From Bremia lactucae (Eukaryota; Oomycota; Peronosporomycetes; Peronosporales; Peronosporaceae): a DNA stretch of 64,000 nt. The stretch lies in contig NC_090619.1 in the NCBI RefSeq assembly GCF_004359215.1, forward strand, positions 2,108,065-2,172,064, written 5' to 3'. Positions 44,544 to 55,371 of this stretch are shown one piece after another; within the stretch, counting starts at the first letter, position 1, and every line of letters begins with the position of its first letter. The translations under genes were made by a program, and so were the position numbers. Under the pieces are notes generated by a model. The model was given only the letters and a program-made list of their open reading frames with translations. It was not told where the DNA came from and did not search any database.

Positions 44544-45904
44544 TCAGAGGATTACGCAATTTTTTCACGTTGCTAATAGTTTAAGATGAAGATCTTAAAG
44601 AAATTCGTGGTTTCGTTTTTATCTAAATATGTTTTCCGCATGGAGACAAAATTATATTCTTAGAGTGTGTCCATAGCACAAATTATGTGTGTCCGTAGCA
44701 TAAATTGGGTGTGTCCGCAGCAATTCCTAGTAAAAGTTACTTTTAAGCATGTCTACACGAAGTGTTCAGCGGCGCTAACTCGTCACAGACCCCTTTAATC
44801 GATTGCTACGCTCGCTCGACCTAGGACACAAGTGTGAGGACATGCCAGCCGCTTGTTCCGCATATGTTCCTTGAAAAGCGAGAGCGATAATGATACCGTC
44901 AAATCATCAATGTTTCAATACTAATATTGCCTGTGTAACTTCAGATACTAATATTGCTGCTTAATTTTCCATAGTCAAGTTATATAAATCACTACTAGCA
45001 TTCCGATATTAATATTTCATGTCGTGTGTTGCTCATTTACGGTCAGCATGCACGACAATCAGGTCTACAGTGCTGGAAAGTCGCCAACGCGTACCGCTGT
45101 GCGCAATGCTGGCCAAGTCAAGCGTAAGTTTGCCCCCACCGGGACTTTTGTTTGCAAGACGCCACCATTTTTTTGGCCCCTTTTAGCATCACGGCCAAGT
45201 GGCCCCCAAAGTCACTTTTTGAACTTGCCGTGGCAGATCATTGCGAGCCCCGTGACAAGCTTTCATCGATTAACGCATCAAGTCTTCTACCTTTCAGTCA
45301 TGGCCAGCCCTGTATTGCCTACCCAAGACATATTAAATCTTTTATTTGCAGTCATGGCCAGCTTTAGACTGCCTACCCAAAACACTTTTTGCGCTAGCAT
45401 TACCTGCGTTGTCGGAGAAGCGCCACCACAACAGCTTCCGTACAGCATTTATAAAAAAACTTTTAGAGTAAATCCCTTTATTTATTAAACAACACGGAAG
45501 TAGGCGGTATGTTTGTGGAAAGGGGTGAAATAGGAAAGATGTACGCCTGGAGACAAAATTATATTTCTTAAAGGTGTCCGCAGCAATTTTCTTAGTTTAA
45601 TACAAATATACCTTCATTGCACAAGCTTAATTTTTTTGTGTGCACTACCCTTTCTGTGTCTTTTTAATATATTCTTGAACGTTTCAAATATTTATATAAC
45701 ACAAATAACGACTATTGGACACACACTGTGGTAAATAATTCACATTATCGGGCTAAATACGCGTTTACTATTTAAAGCAGGTAATATGATTAATTCCATT
45801 TACAATGGAAACTACAAATGACAGCCACCAGGCAGAGATCTGGTCTATCCTTCGTATTAACTGTAAGTCAATGCATGATGAGCAAGACCTAGATTGTTCT
45901 TTGC
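44544..45904. other. Repeat-bearing spacer upstream of the FAAP100-like gene
   Basis: Three tandem 22-bp units of GTGTGTCCRYAGCA (at 44,665, 44,687 and 44,709) follow TGGAGACAAAATTATATTCT (44,641), which recurs at 45,549 with one such unit. Between them a plus-strand frame of 154 codons (45,024-45,488) has no recognisable domain. It includes a 54-bp repeat of CAGTCATGGCCAGC (45,295 and 45,349). This looks like a small unclassified repeat element. Confidence 0.5.
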
Positions 45905-46220
45905 TGGAGCGAGTCTACCCCCCTCAAATAAGAGTCACTATCACACAAGTCACAAAGTTCTATAGAACTAATTAGCTAACAACTCAGTAAGTCTACGAGC
46001 TCGTAGAGCTTAGTGTCCTAGTTCAAGGGACTCAGTGGTTCGTAGAACCAGTAGCAACTAATGCCCGAAAGTATATACCTTAGTAAGGCTTAATATTCTC
46101 ACATTCTACTGTAAAAGCCTCAGTAAGGCACTTGACGCTTTCAGATCAAAATAGGTACTGGACTTTATTCAACGTTTAAAAATATAGAACTTTACCCTAA
46201 CTACATTTAAACCATGTTTC
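45905..46220 (-). repeat. Decayed LTR of the element A family
   Basis: Shares with 200-480 the blocks CTCAG-GAGTC, GGTTCGTAGAACCA, AAGGCACTT-ACGCTTT-AGATCAAAA and CTTTACCCTA in the same order and orientation, with many substitutions. No coding part of element A adjoins it, so it is a solo or broken LTR. Confidence 0.75.
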
Positions 46221-46264
46221 GGCCCATCGATAACAATATTATTAGTGAGAACAAAACTGCTCTA

Positions 46265-47370
46265 ACTAAAGAGGAGAATGACATCTCCGCAGTGCGCACC
46301 GGCTGCTCTGAAGACAAAACAAAATCGAGTGAGCAGGAAAATTCCTGCTGGCTAGAGAAGCTGTGGTCCGTTTCGTACAGGATTTAGTTGCTAGTGCGGT
46401 GGACGATAGAAACGGAACTCTGACAAAAATGAAAGAGCAAACAGTCTTTCATTTAATGTTATCGATCGAGTCCTCGGAAAACCTACCAAACATGCAGTGA
46501 CGAATGTGGGCAGTAATAAATTACTACCCACATATATCTGCCCGTTTCGTGTACTGCACAGCCAAGGCAATGCGTGCACGATCGATCTGCCTCTACCTTT
46601 AATGTCGGGCGTCTCCGCCCGTACCATCAGTACGAGGCTTCTTTCGGTCCCGAATCAAACCGGCACCGTCGTCAAAGCCTGGTGTTCCCGAGCAGAAGCC
46701 TGATAGTCTCGGGACAAAGTCTGGTTCTCACAAATCAGACGTTCCACTGCACGGCGAAACAACCGTCGACCGTCGTCGGTAACTCGCGACGACAGGATCG
46801 TTCGTGATCAACGTTTTCTTCACATCCTTCGGATTCGAGTGGTGAGAAGCGTTTCCTTGTTGAACGCTTCTTGAACCAACGTGAGGTGGAAGGGTTCGAA
46901 CGAGTTACCTCGTTCTTTGACGAAGGCATTCACCGTCGCATAACAGCTGGGAACCTCGTTTCCAACTAATGATGGGCATTCCTTGTCTCGTTCGACAGTG
47001 CACGAGTCCCATCCTCTTCGAAGGTCTATCAGAGATCAGGTGCATCCCCGCGCTCGTAAAATGATTGGAATGTCTTAATTTTTTTGTGCATTTCACACGA
47101 GATGCACGTCCTCCAATGAGGGTCTTAAAGAGAGTATGCCTCCTTAGGGACATGGCCTGCAATCTTAATGCAGCGGATACTCCGGACTCTCCTGACACCA
47201 TGCGAGATCATTTCCGGTGCTTTCGCAGCCTGCGTGAAAAGCTGATTGACGGCGTCGTATACGATGCGCTTCTGATGTCGTAGTGTGCCTTCATCCGTCG
47301 GTGGAACCAGATGATGTCCAGCAGTCGCAGCTTTGTCGGTTGGCTGGTCGACAAGGAAGTTCTTCTTGCT
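46265..47370 (+). mobile_element. 3' fragment of a B-type chromovirus
   Basis: Starts with the integrase C-terminal region (TNVGSNKLLPTYICPFRVL, about 46,500). A chromodomain remnant is at 46,830-46,990 (GEKRFLVERFLNQREVEG). The downstream region is homologous to 14,590-14,660. The antisense frame 47,376-47,125 ends HVPKEAYSL, like the one in element B. No LTR seen at its end. Confidence 0.75.
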
Positions 47371-47739
47371 GATCATTCCATCAGCGCCTTAGGTGACACA
47401 GTGTGTGATAACGCTTGGAACGAGGACCGCCTCTGCTTCGTCCACGTGGTTGAGGGATGCCCGTGGTGCTCCTGTCTGGACCGACAAGGGCAGCTTGGAG
47501 AACCCAGATTTTTAAGCGACCGCTCAGCGATATCGAGCAGGCTTTGGTCGACAAGTATGAACGTAGCCTTGGTGAGAAAGAAGTTTCCCACTACTCGTAG
47601 CGGATCGCGTCAACTCCGCCGACAGCGGAGTCCGAGTCCACCAGGTCATCGACGGTCCGTTGCTACTCACACGCGTGAGGCGGAGACCGCAATCGCAACT
47701 CGGAGACGGTTACATTCGCTGAAACGTCGTCGTGATTTA

Positions 47740-50700
47740 TCATCGCTTGGGGTGGCCCGGGGCCTCAGCAACTAAGTGGCGCATTGGCCTTAAACTCTCG
47801 AACGACACCCGGAACGTCACGAAGAAAGAGGAGCGAGAAATTAGATTACTCGCTCCCAGGTTTGCTACTCCTGAGTCTATTGTGCCTTCGGTTGAAAAGA
47901 GTACACGATATCTTAACTTAAAATTACCCGTGTTCTTTCTTCCGCGTTTGTCTGCGTTCTCTTTTTGTTTGTCTGCAGAATCCTGAAGCATATCCCGGAC
48001 AAATTGAGTTATTGACTGCCGCTTCAGCATGAAGCCGCTCACAGCGACATCATCGATCGGATGCGCCAATAGTCGCGGCGCGTAATTGCCGCATTAGGCG
48101 ATGCCGCGGACGTCCTAGCCTTCGATAACGATAAATCAATGTCTGCGAAGTCCACTTCGCCAAGGGTGCCGCTACTTTGGATGGCGTCGAGATCGATTGT
48201 CGCACTTGCGACGGTGTGACTACATTAGCGCTGGTTATGGCGTGAGCTGCACTCGATGATTTCGATGCTTGATATTGACTATACCCCCTCCGTAACGAGG
48301 GTGGCGTGCAAAATTAACGAAGAAAGGCGTCAAACCCGTTGACGCGTGATCTGCGTTGTTGAGCGCGAACTCAGCAAGCGGCAGAAGGAAGCGTTAATAA
48401 TTAAACGATATCGTGTACCTTTGAATAATGTCTTCGAGAACGATTGAAGTATCCACTTTGCACATCAGTCTCCGGATGGGCCGTTATCGACATCAGCAAT
48501 GTTGTTCCGAGAAGCTCGAACAGTTTAGTCCAGAGCGCGGAAGTGATCGCGTTCAGACACAATCGAATCCGGAAGACCACGATGGCGGTATACCGGGTCA
48601 ATGAAGTACAATGCGGCCTCGGCCGCGCCGTAACAGGAATGAGATGACTTATTTACTGAAGCGGTCGACAAATACTTGGATGCCCGTGTGGCTTTTGCCG
48701 TCGGGCGGATGACCAAAGATGGAGTCCATAGTAATCGAGCGCCATGCCTCTGAGGCAATAGGAAGCGGTTCCAGGGGGCCTGCGACACGGCGACGTTTTC
48801 ACACGCTGGCAAATTTCATAGGTCCGCCCCCAACTTTACGCACCTACTTATACAAGTGAGGCCAGTAAAAGTTGCGCCAAACAGCCGCGAAAGTATTTTC
48901 GCGGTCCAGACGACCTCCAGCTTATTGATACATGGAACTCGTGAAGTATCCGAGCTCGTAGATCAGGATCGTTGGCATAGTTCTCCGTGGCTCATCGAAA
49001 CGATCGATGCTGTGCACCAACAGGTCTCCGTCTAAACTCAACCGTGTGATGTGATCACGCTTTGAACGGTAAAGTGCACCCACTGAAGCATCACTGGGTG
49101 AGCGTAGATACGCAATTATGTCAGCATATTCGGAGTCGCCATCGTAAGCCGCTACAATTTCATCGTGAAGAGGTGATACTGGAACAAATCGAGTTCAATT
49201 TAATGATAAACACGCCGCACACATGTGGTCATCATCGTAGTCAGTATTGTGACAACCTAAGTCCAAGTGAGGATCGTAGTGAGATCGTCGCGACTGGGCG
49301 TCGGTAAGAATGTTATTCTTGCCCGGCTTGTAGTGAACGACGAAGTTGAACACTGAGAAAAAAGAAAGCCAGTGAGCCATCCGTTGCGACAGACGAGGGC
49401 TTTTTGTTGCGGTTCGCAATAACGCCTGATCAGTGTCCAACGCGAAGGTCTGTTTTACGAGGAGATGCACTCGAAATTTGACGAGAGCGCATAGCCAATA
49501 GTTCGTTGTCCTGGACGAGATATTCTTCTCGGCGGGCTTCAGTTGTCGAATTTGATAGTTCACGACCCGTTCATGACCGTCGTCGTCAAGATGAATGAGT
49601 GCGCAGCCGATCGCGGAATCGCCGGCATCACATACGGCATGAAACGGCTGCGACTCGTCTGGCAAGATCAAAACTGGAGCCGAATCCAGGCTCTTCTTCA
49701 CGGATTCAAACGCGGCCTGATGCTCGGGACTCAACAACCGCGTGGCGTCTTTCTTAAGAAGTGACTATAGTGGTTCAATAGATCCAGCGTAATATTTTGT
49801 GTACTTGTGTAGATAACTTGCTTAACCAAGCCATTGACGCAACTCTGGGGTCTTAGCAGGTGTTGGCCATGAGCAGATAGATGAAACCTTTTTAGGGTCG
49901 GCTCTAATCCATGCTTTACTCACAAAGCAGCCGAGCAGCAGATTTTCTGGCGCGCAAAATACTCACTTCTTCAAATTCGCGTGAAGTTTGTTATTTTTCA
50001 TCACTTGAAATACTTGTATTAAGTGCCCCAAATATACGTCAACTTCACTGAGGTCACCCTCAGCACCACTATGAATAAAAGTAGCTTAGCGCAAAATAGC
50101 GGAGTGGTTGCAGCACATGCGACACATTGCGATTAAATATGGCAGAAGCATTCTTTAGTCCCTGCGGCATTACCAACCATTCCCAGAGTATACCGCTCGG
50201 CGCGCCGACCGCTGCCAGGGAAATGTCACTTGTTTTTATTAAAACATGTTTAAAGCCATCCGTCAGGTCGATGGCACTATAAATGGCACTCCCAGACATG
50301 GATTTCATGACCATGTCCTCTCTGGGGGTCGGTGTATGCGCTGGGATAGTGGCATCGTTCAGCCTGTTCAAGGCGTGAACGATACGACATCCGCCAGTTG
50401 CCTTCTTTCACACAGAACGTTGAAATCGAATGGGACGAGATACACTCACGCACATGGCCTGCTTTGCGGTGGCCCTCTAAAAAAAGCGTCATTCGCCTTG
50501 ACTTGATCGCGCGGCAGCGGCCACTGCCGCGGCACACGGCACTTAGACCCAGGTACGAGGTCAAAATCGTGTTGTACTCCCGGATCGGCAGAGTTCAGCA
50601 GGAGTCTTGTCAGATAACACGTCTGCGTATTCGCAGACGATTCAATAGGTTAGGTTACGTGTTTGCGTAAAGTGTCCGAAAATCGAGCCGCAAATTGCTC

Positions 50701-52010
50701 TCACCGCGCTGACTTTGGTTCAGCGCTTTTGGGACGTAAAGAAGATTCGTCCGTTTCGAGCGAGAAGATGCTGTTCGTGGCCCTCCATGACCAAGCTCAC
50801 TTATTAATTATACCTGCCTTTAGGTCGCGCACGAAATGCTTCCAGAACAGATCTGGCAGCTGTGTAATGGAGAAAACAGTGCGAGGTGGTTGTGCGCCGT
50901 CTACGAATCGACGGCGTCGTGAGTTGCCTTCACGTATTTCAATACGCGGATCGACGCCAAGTCAGTCCAGACCTTCTCTTCCCAGGTAAGGAATGCCCTG
51001 TCCGTTTTCACCGGACTTGTGTGACGGAAGCATCGCAGGCTTTGCCGCCGTCGCATGTTGAGAAAGGAAGCTCGACCACCAAAGTTCCTTGTGGGGGCCC
51101 CTGCTCGACCACTGTCTCAACCACTTCGCGGCGACGCGTAGCACGCGAATCGCCTTGTGTGTCTAGAAGAATTGCTCAAGCAGTACAAAAAGGGCGCCCA
51201 TGTAGTAGACGCACTTTCACCACAGCGACGTGAGGCCAGTCTCTTGGGGCAACCAAGAGATGTGTGAGCACATTCCTGACGTCGAATCCCTTTAAACGTT
51301 TGGCCGCCCGCGACAACAAGTCGATCTAGGGCTGATATCGTGCCAACCACAGGATACCCAAGATACAATCAAACGCATAGTTCATGGGTATTACCAAAAC
51401 GTTGTCGTTGCTGCTAAACCATCAAGTGTATAGCAGCGACACTTCCTGCAGTGGAAAGCGACAAGGCTTTGCATCAGCTAATTTCACCACAACTTTACCT
51501 GGTCCCTCGCGGACAGGAACGCGCGTCGGTAACAGCGATAGACACGATGCGCGAAAGAAGATGTTGTTCGCTCCTGAATCAAGGAGCGCGCGCAAAAGTT
51601 GCCGGTAACCGGCGACGTAAATATTCACAATTAAACAAAATTAGCCTCGAGTCACTCTTCGATGTGGTGGCAGTCAAATGTGCGCGAATCACGCTGGGGC
51701 TAGAAGCCCGAATTACCACTGGAGGAACCGGGCCTAGTTTCAACCAGTAGGGCGCCCCGGACTTACTGGCCACTGTCGTTTTTAACTGTGTAACTCGGTC
51801 ACATATGAAGTGACCAGCTACATCAGCATGATTGACGACGGGAGCTGGTGCACAGTACTCAGCGGCACGGTGGCCTTGTCTTCGGCAACGAAAGCAGATC
51901 AGTGAACGGTTATTCCTTGCAGACTGTCGAGCAGGAGTCGGACGACGTCGCTCACAAACGCGACGTCTCGACGATATCGATCTGCTCCAGTGGAATGGCT
52001 CTTGCATAAG
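47740..52010 (-). mobile_element. Element G: Ty3/Gypsy relic without visible LTRs
   Basis: Minus strand, in order: zinc knuckle at about 51,910 (CFRCRRQGHRAAEYC, with one residue more than canonical between His and the last Cys), protease at 51,628-51,500 (LLDSGANNIFFRAS, catalytic DSGA kept), RT at 50,564-50,069 (LVMPQGLKNASAIFNRN; the YxDD site has decayed to SYFYS), RNase H at 49,737-49,240 (VCDAGDSAIGCALIHLD, VHYKPGKNNILTDAQSR), integrase core fragments at 48,812-48,401, and the integrase end at 48,069-47,740. It belongs to a subfamily distinct from A and B. Many stops; dead. Confidence 0.82.
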
Positions 52011-52172
52011 AAGACCGTCGCCATTCGATGTATTTTAACCCTTAAAGACGCGGCCGATGCGGTTGACATTCGTCTCGAGCCAACCTTAGCCTTAATTTTG
52101 CAACACGAAAGGCTAAAGGCCAATCAGCGTGTCGTATCGATCAATATACAGGCTAGTCGTTGCGGCACTCAT

Positions 52173-52441
52173 GAGCTTCAGTTGCACATCACCGTACCGT
52201 AATCAATTAAATGATTAGCTGAAATTCTATATTAATCCGTCGACACACATCGTGTTCAATCAAGACCTCCATTTGCTTGTCGTATTCTTGTAGCACCCTA
52301 GAGTTTTAGTTGCACATTAATGTACCCTATTAAATTAAATGATTTGCATAGTGAAATCCAATCTTGACCCATTAAATGTCTCTAACACACCTCGTGTTCA
52401 ATCGAGACCTCCATTTGCTTGTTGTATGCTTGTAGCAGCAG
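52173..52441. repeat. Two-copy tandem repeat, about 128 bp
   Basis: Copies 52,173-52,300 and 52,301-52,441 share GAGNTTNAGTTGCACAT, CGTGTTCAATC-AGACCTCC and ATTTGCTTGT. The second has a 13-bp insertion. On the minus strand a start MSSNELLKLLLQAYNKQMEV precedes a GTGTGT donor-like site at its left, possibly the gag 5' end of element G. Confidence 0.75.
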
Positions 52442-52766
52442 CTTTAATAATTCATTCGAGGACATGGCAAGAAAATGCAGTAGCGACGGCTTTTCAACTG
52501 AAGCTCTGGTGAATATATTAGAGCCTACATTGTCATCCTACAACAGCAAAATTTAGCTAACTTAATGATTGCTTGATACACGATGCCATAAATGTGTTGA
52601 AATGATGGTCCCTGTTGTTTGATGAAGGTATACTTAAGGTAATCGAGCAAGGGTCTGTGTTCTGCATGGAATAGCGAATGGTATAAAAAAGACTTACTAT
52701 AGTGCACTACGCAGCCAAGCTGGCTAGAAACCTCATATCAATGCGCAAGTTTTTTTAAAAAGGCAT

Positions 52767-54594
52767 TCATAGACTGACTTTAGAGGACGTTATAAGTCCA
52801 CAGCATGCATTTTTTACGTGCCTTGCCCAGTTCATGTGATGAAATTCTGCGAACGACGTTGCCCCATAATTAACTTTAAGTGTTATCGGAAGCTGCATGC
52901 GTTCGAGAACGATGTGTCGGCTGAATTTGCGGCTTTGTGCATCTCCGGCGAGAACAATCTTGCTATACACTTCATCTAAGTCAAACTGCAATCCACTGCT
53001 TAAGAATTGCATGGCTCCTCTCCCTCTACACGGGACGTGACAGCATGTCCGAGATGCAGTGCATATTTGATCCAGGCAAGCCAAATGTCCTCCAAGTATA
53101 TTGCCAATAGCAGCGGCAAGCTTGGCAAAGGAACACCCGATTTACTGATAATTCGCTTCTGTGGGTGAGTTGGAGAGAGCTATCCACTGGATCCAGAACT
53201 TGTCGTACTCCTCTGTCTTGCTACAATGCCGGTTCGCTCTTGCTTGCACATACTTTTTATCTGCGAACAGCAGATCAGCACAGTAGAGCTCGGGAACGCC
53301 AATTTTATTTCTGCAATCAGCGCCAATTCTACGATCCACAACCACAGCTTTTTTTGTTATAAATCTGAGCAATTGGCCAAAGCAGTCCCGAAATTGATGC
53401 AGAGCCCATACGTAGTCTCTTTCACTTTATATCGAAAGAAAGGCGTAAGCCAGCGAGACTGTTTGGTATATCTATAATATCAGCCGTTAATTTCCGTCTA
53501 ACGCTGGTAACGCTTTGCAAAACCGTCAAGCTTTACCTGTTTGTCTTGTACGTTGAGTCCATTATAAAGACCTGGGTACACAAAGAGGCAACTTGGCTTT
53601 TTAGTGGTACGTTTTAAAGCACGCATAATTGTTAGAACATTATAGGTTGTGATACGCACTGCATTTGCCGTAAATCTCGCTTCAACCGATACAGCCGTTG
53701 TTGGCGCAAAGAATAAACGAGTCAACTCTCCACTATCGCTTTGCCGGAGCTTGTAGTAGACATTTTTATTCTCAAAAACGGTCCAAAAGTGCCTCGACTG
53801 GTGACTTGTTCGCGACTACAGTAGTTCTGAAGTCAAGAGTGAGAAATGGCTTACCTCTATTGCTTTTTTGGTTAGCTTCGTTAAGAAAGATAGTTACTTG
53901 TTTGCGTCTGCAGTAGTTCTGGAATTAATAAAAAGAAACATTCGTTCTGAGTTGTTAAATATTACGAAGCAGATCGTGATCGTGATCGCCATACCCTTTG
54001 CTTGATGTTGTAAACGTCTTTATTGACCAGTAAGCAACACGAATCGTTCTGACGAATGGTCACAAAAATTACGCGCGGTGTCGCCTCAGTGTTTCTCATT
54101 TTCATCACTTCCACTTCTTGTTCCGGTTGCATGACTCGGTTCATCGCATATGCAGCAGGGTCTTCTGTGGCACTGTGACCAGAATGCCTGCTAAGGAGGA
54201 CTTCAAAGTTCCAGACATAGGTCCATTCATCCGCTCATATTGCCCTCTGGATGACAACTTGCCACTTGCAATTCGTTTTTATTGTTGACGTCCGACAAAA
54301 ACCGCTCTCTTCAAGTTTAAGTTCTCGAGCAAATGCACATTTCAACCAGAGCTTCCGTATTCCCGTGTCAGCGTTGTTTGTCTTCGACCCACCGAGCACG
54401 GTTTACGGCAAACCCTTCTGCATGGCAAAGGCTCTGACTGCGTCCTCTGCGTTTTTGAGAGAAGGGTAACATGCACTGGGTGGGTCTTCCATAAGCTTAA
54501 GTTGGACAGCGTGTCGAGAAGTGAGGAGAGGGACGGGGGTCCCGTTAGCAAGGGGGCGTCCAGATAGCAGCTCCCTAGTAAATATTATGTCCAA
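52767..54594 (-). pseudogene. Mutator-like (MULE) transposase relic
   Basis: Minus strand, broken by stops, but the order is that of a MULE transposase. An N-terminal DNA-binding region (54,594-54,260: YPSLKNAEDAVRAFAMQKG) comes first. A block with IRQNDSCCLLVNKDVYNIK follows (54,075-53,990). The MULE core is at 53,725-53,140, with VVVDR and, after frame changes, KTEEYDKFWIQWIALSNSPTEANY (split, 53,230-53,150). The tail is at 53,084-52,770 (LDEVYSKIVLAGD). No terminal inverted repeats were found. The right end abuts an LTR fragment at about 54,583. Confidence 0.75.
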
Positions 54595-54869
54595 TAAGAG
54601 AAAATAACTAAAGAAGTAAGAAATTATTATTTTCTCATAAAATTTGACTTAATAGTTCCGAAATCACCAAATTTGGTAATATTGACATAATACGACATTA
54701 GTTCGATTGATTACTTGATTGGCGGGTGCGCAAGGAGGCGCATTGCATATTTAGTTATAAATATATTAGAGCCAGTTGATAGAAGTTCGTTATTAAAGAA
54801 CTTAATACATTAATGCTGTTTTACGTTATCCTTACACTAAATCCTTAGTATAAACCCTTAGAAGCTAAG
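54583..54869 (+). repeat. Fragment of a B-type LTR
   Basis: Matches the middle of the element B LTR (8,612-9,010): AAGAAATTATTATTTTCT, CCAAATTTGGTAATATT and GCGCAAGGAGGCG in the same order. It is bounded on the left by the MULE relic and on the right by the D-type LTR. Confidence 0.7.
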
Positions 54870-55371
54870 TGTGACGGGGCACTGCCGACTTGTACTGATT
54901 CAGTACAAGTCCACTTCGCACTGCTTCAGTGCGAGTGGTGCCTCACGTCACTTCATGTACACTAGTACGTGCAGAAGAAGAATCTCTTCAGAGCACTTGC
55001 TTTAAAGAGGGTCCAAAGAAAACTGATTTCAATATAATTAAGCTCTTCTGTTTCTATCTATTTAATACTAATTTAATTATAAACTAATACAAATTATGTA
55101 ATAAAATCTTATCTGTCTCTCTCTTTGCGCGCGTCCAGTGCAGACTGGACCGCGGAGCAAGTAGATATAATGGCCTATATGTACCAATGGATAAGCTTTC
55201 CGAATATTAGTATGTAAAATATTCGCCAAATATTCTCTACCTTTTAGATAATATATAATTAACAACTTTTAAGTGTCTATTTAATATTCGCCAAATATTC
55301 TCTACATTTTAGATTATATATAATTAACAACTTTTAAGTGTTAATTTCATGTAACGACACCCCCCGTTATA
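54870..55371 (-). repeat. 3' LTR of element D, with internal tandem repeat
   Basis: A 502-bp LTR. On the minus strand it starts TATAACGGGG right after the polypurine tract TTAAGGGAGGGGTGA (55,386-55,372) and ends CCCCGTCACA. The inverse orientation of the same LTR family is at 60,582-60,982. A 65-bp unit (ATATTCGCCAAATATTCTCT...) is repeated twice at 55,217-55,281 and 55,282-55,346. Confidence 0.85.

Noticed and set aside
45024..45488. 154-codon frame as a secreted effector
   Set aside because: No signal peptide, no RXLR or LFLAK-type motif, and it consists largely of internal repeats. I found no RXLR or Crinkler candidate elsewhere in the window either.
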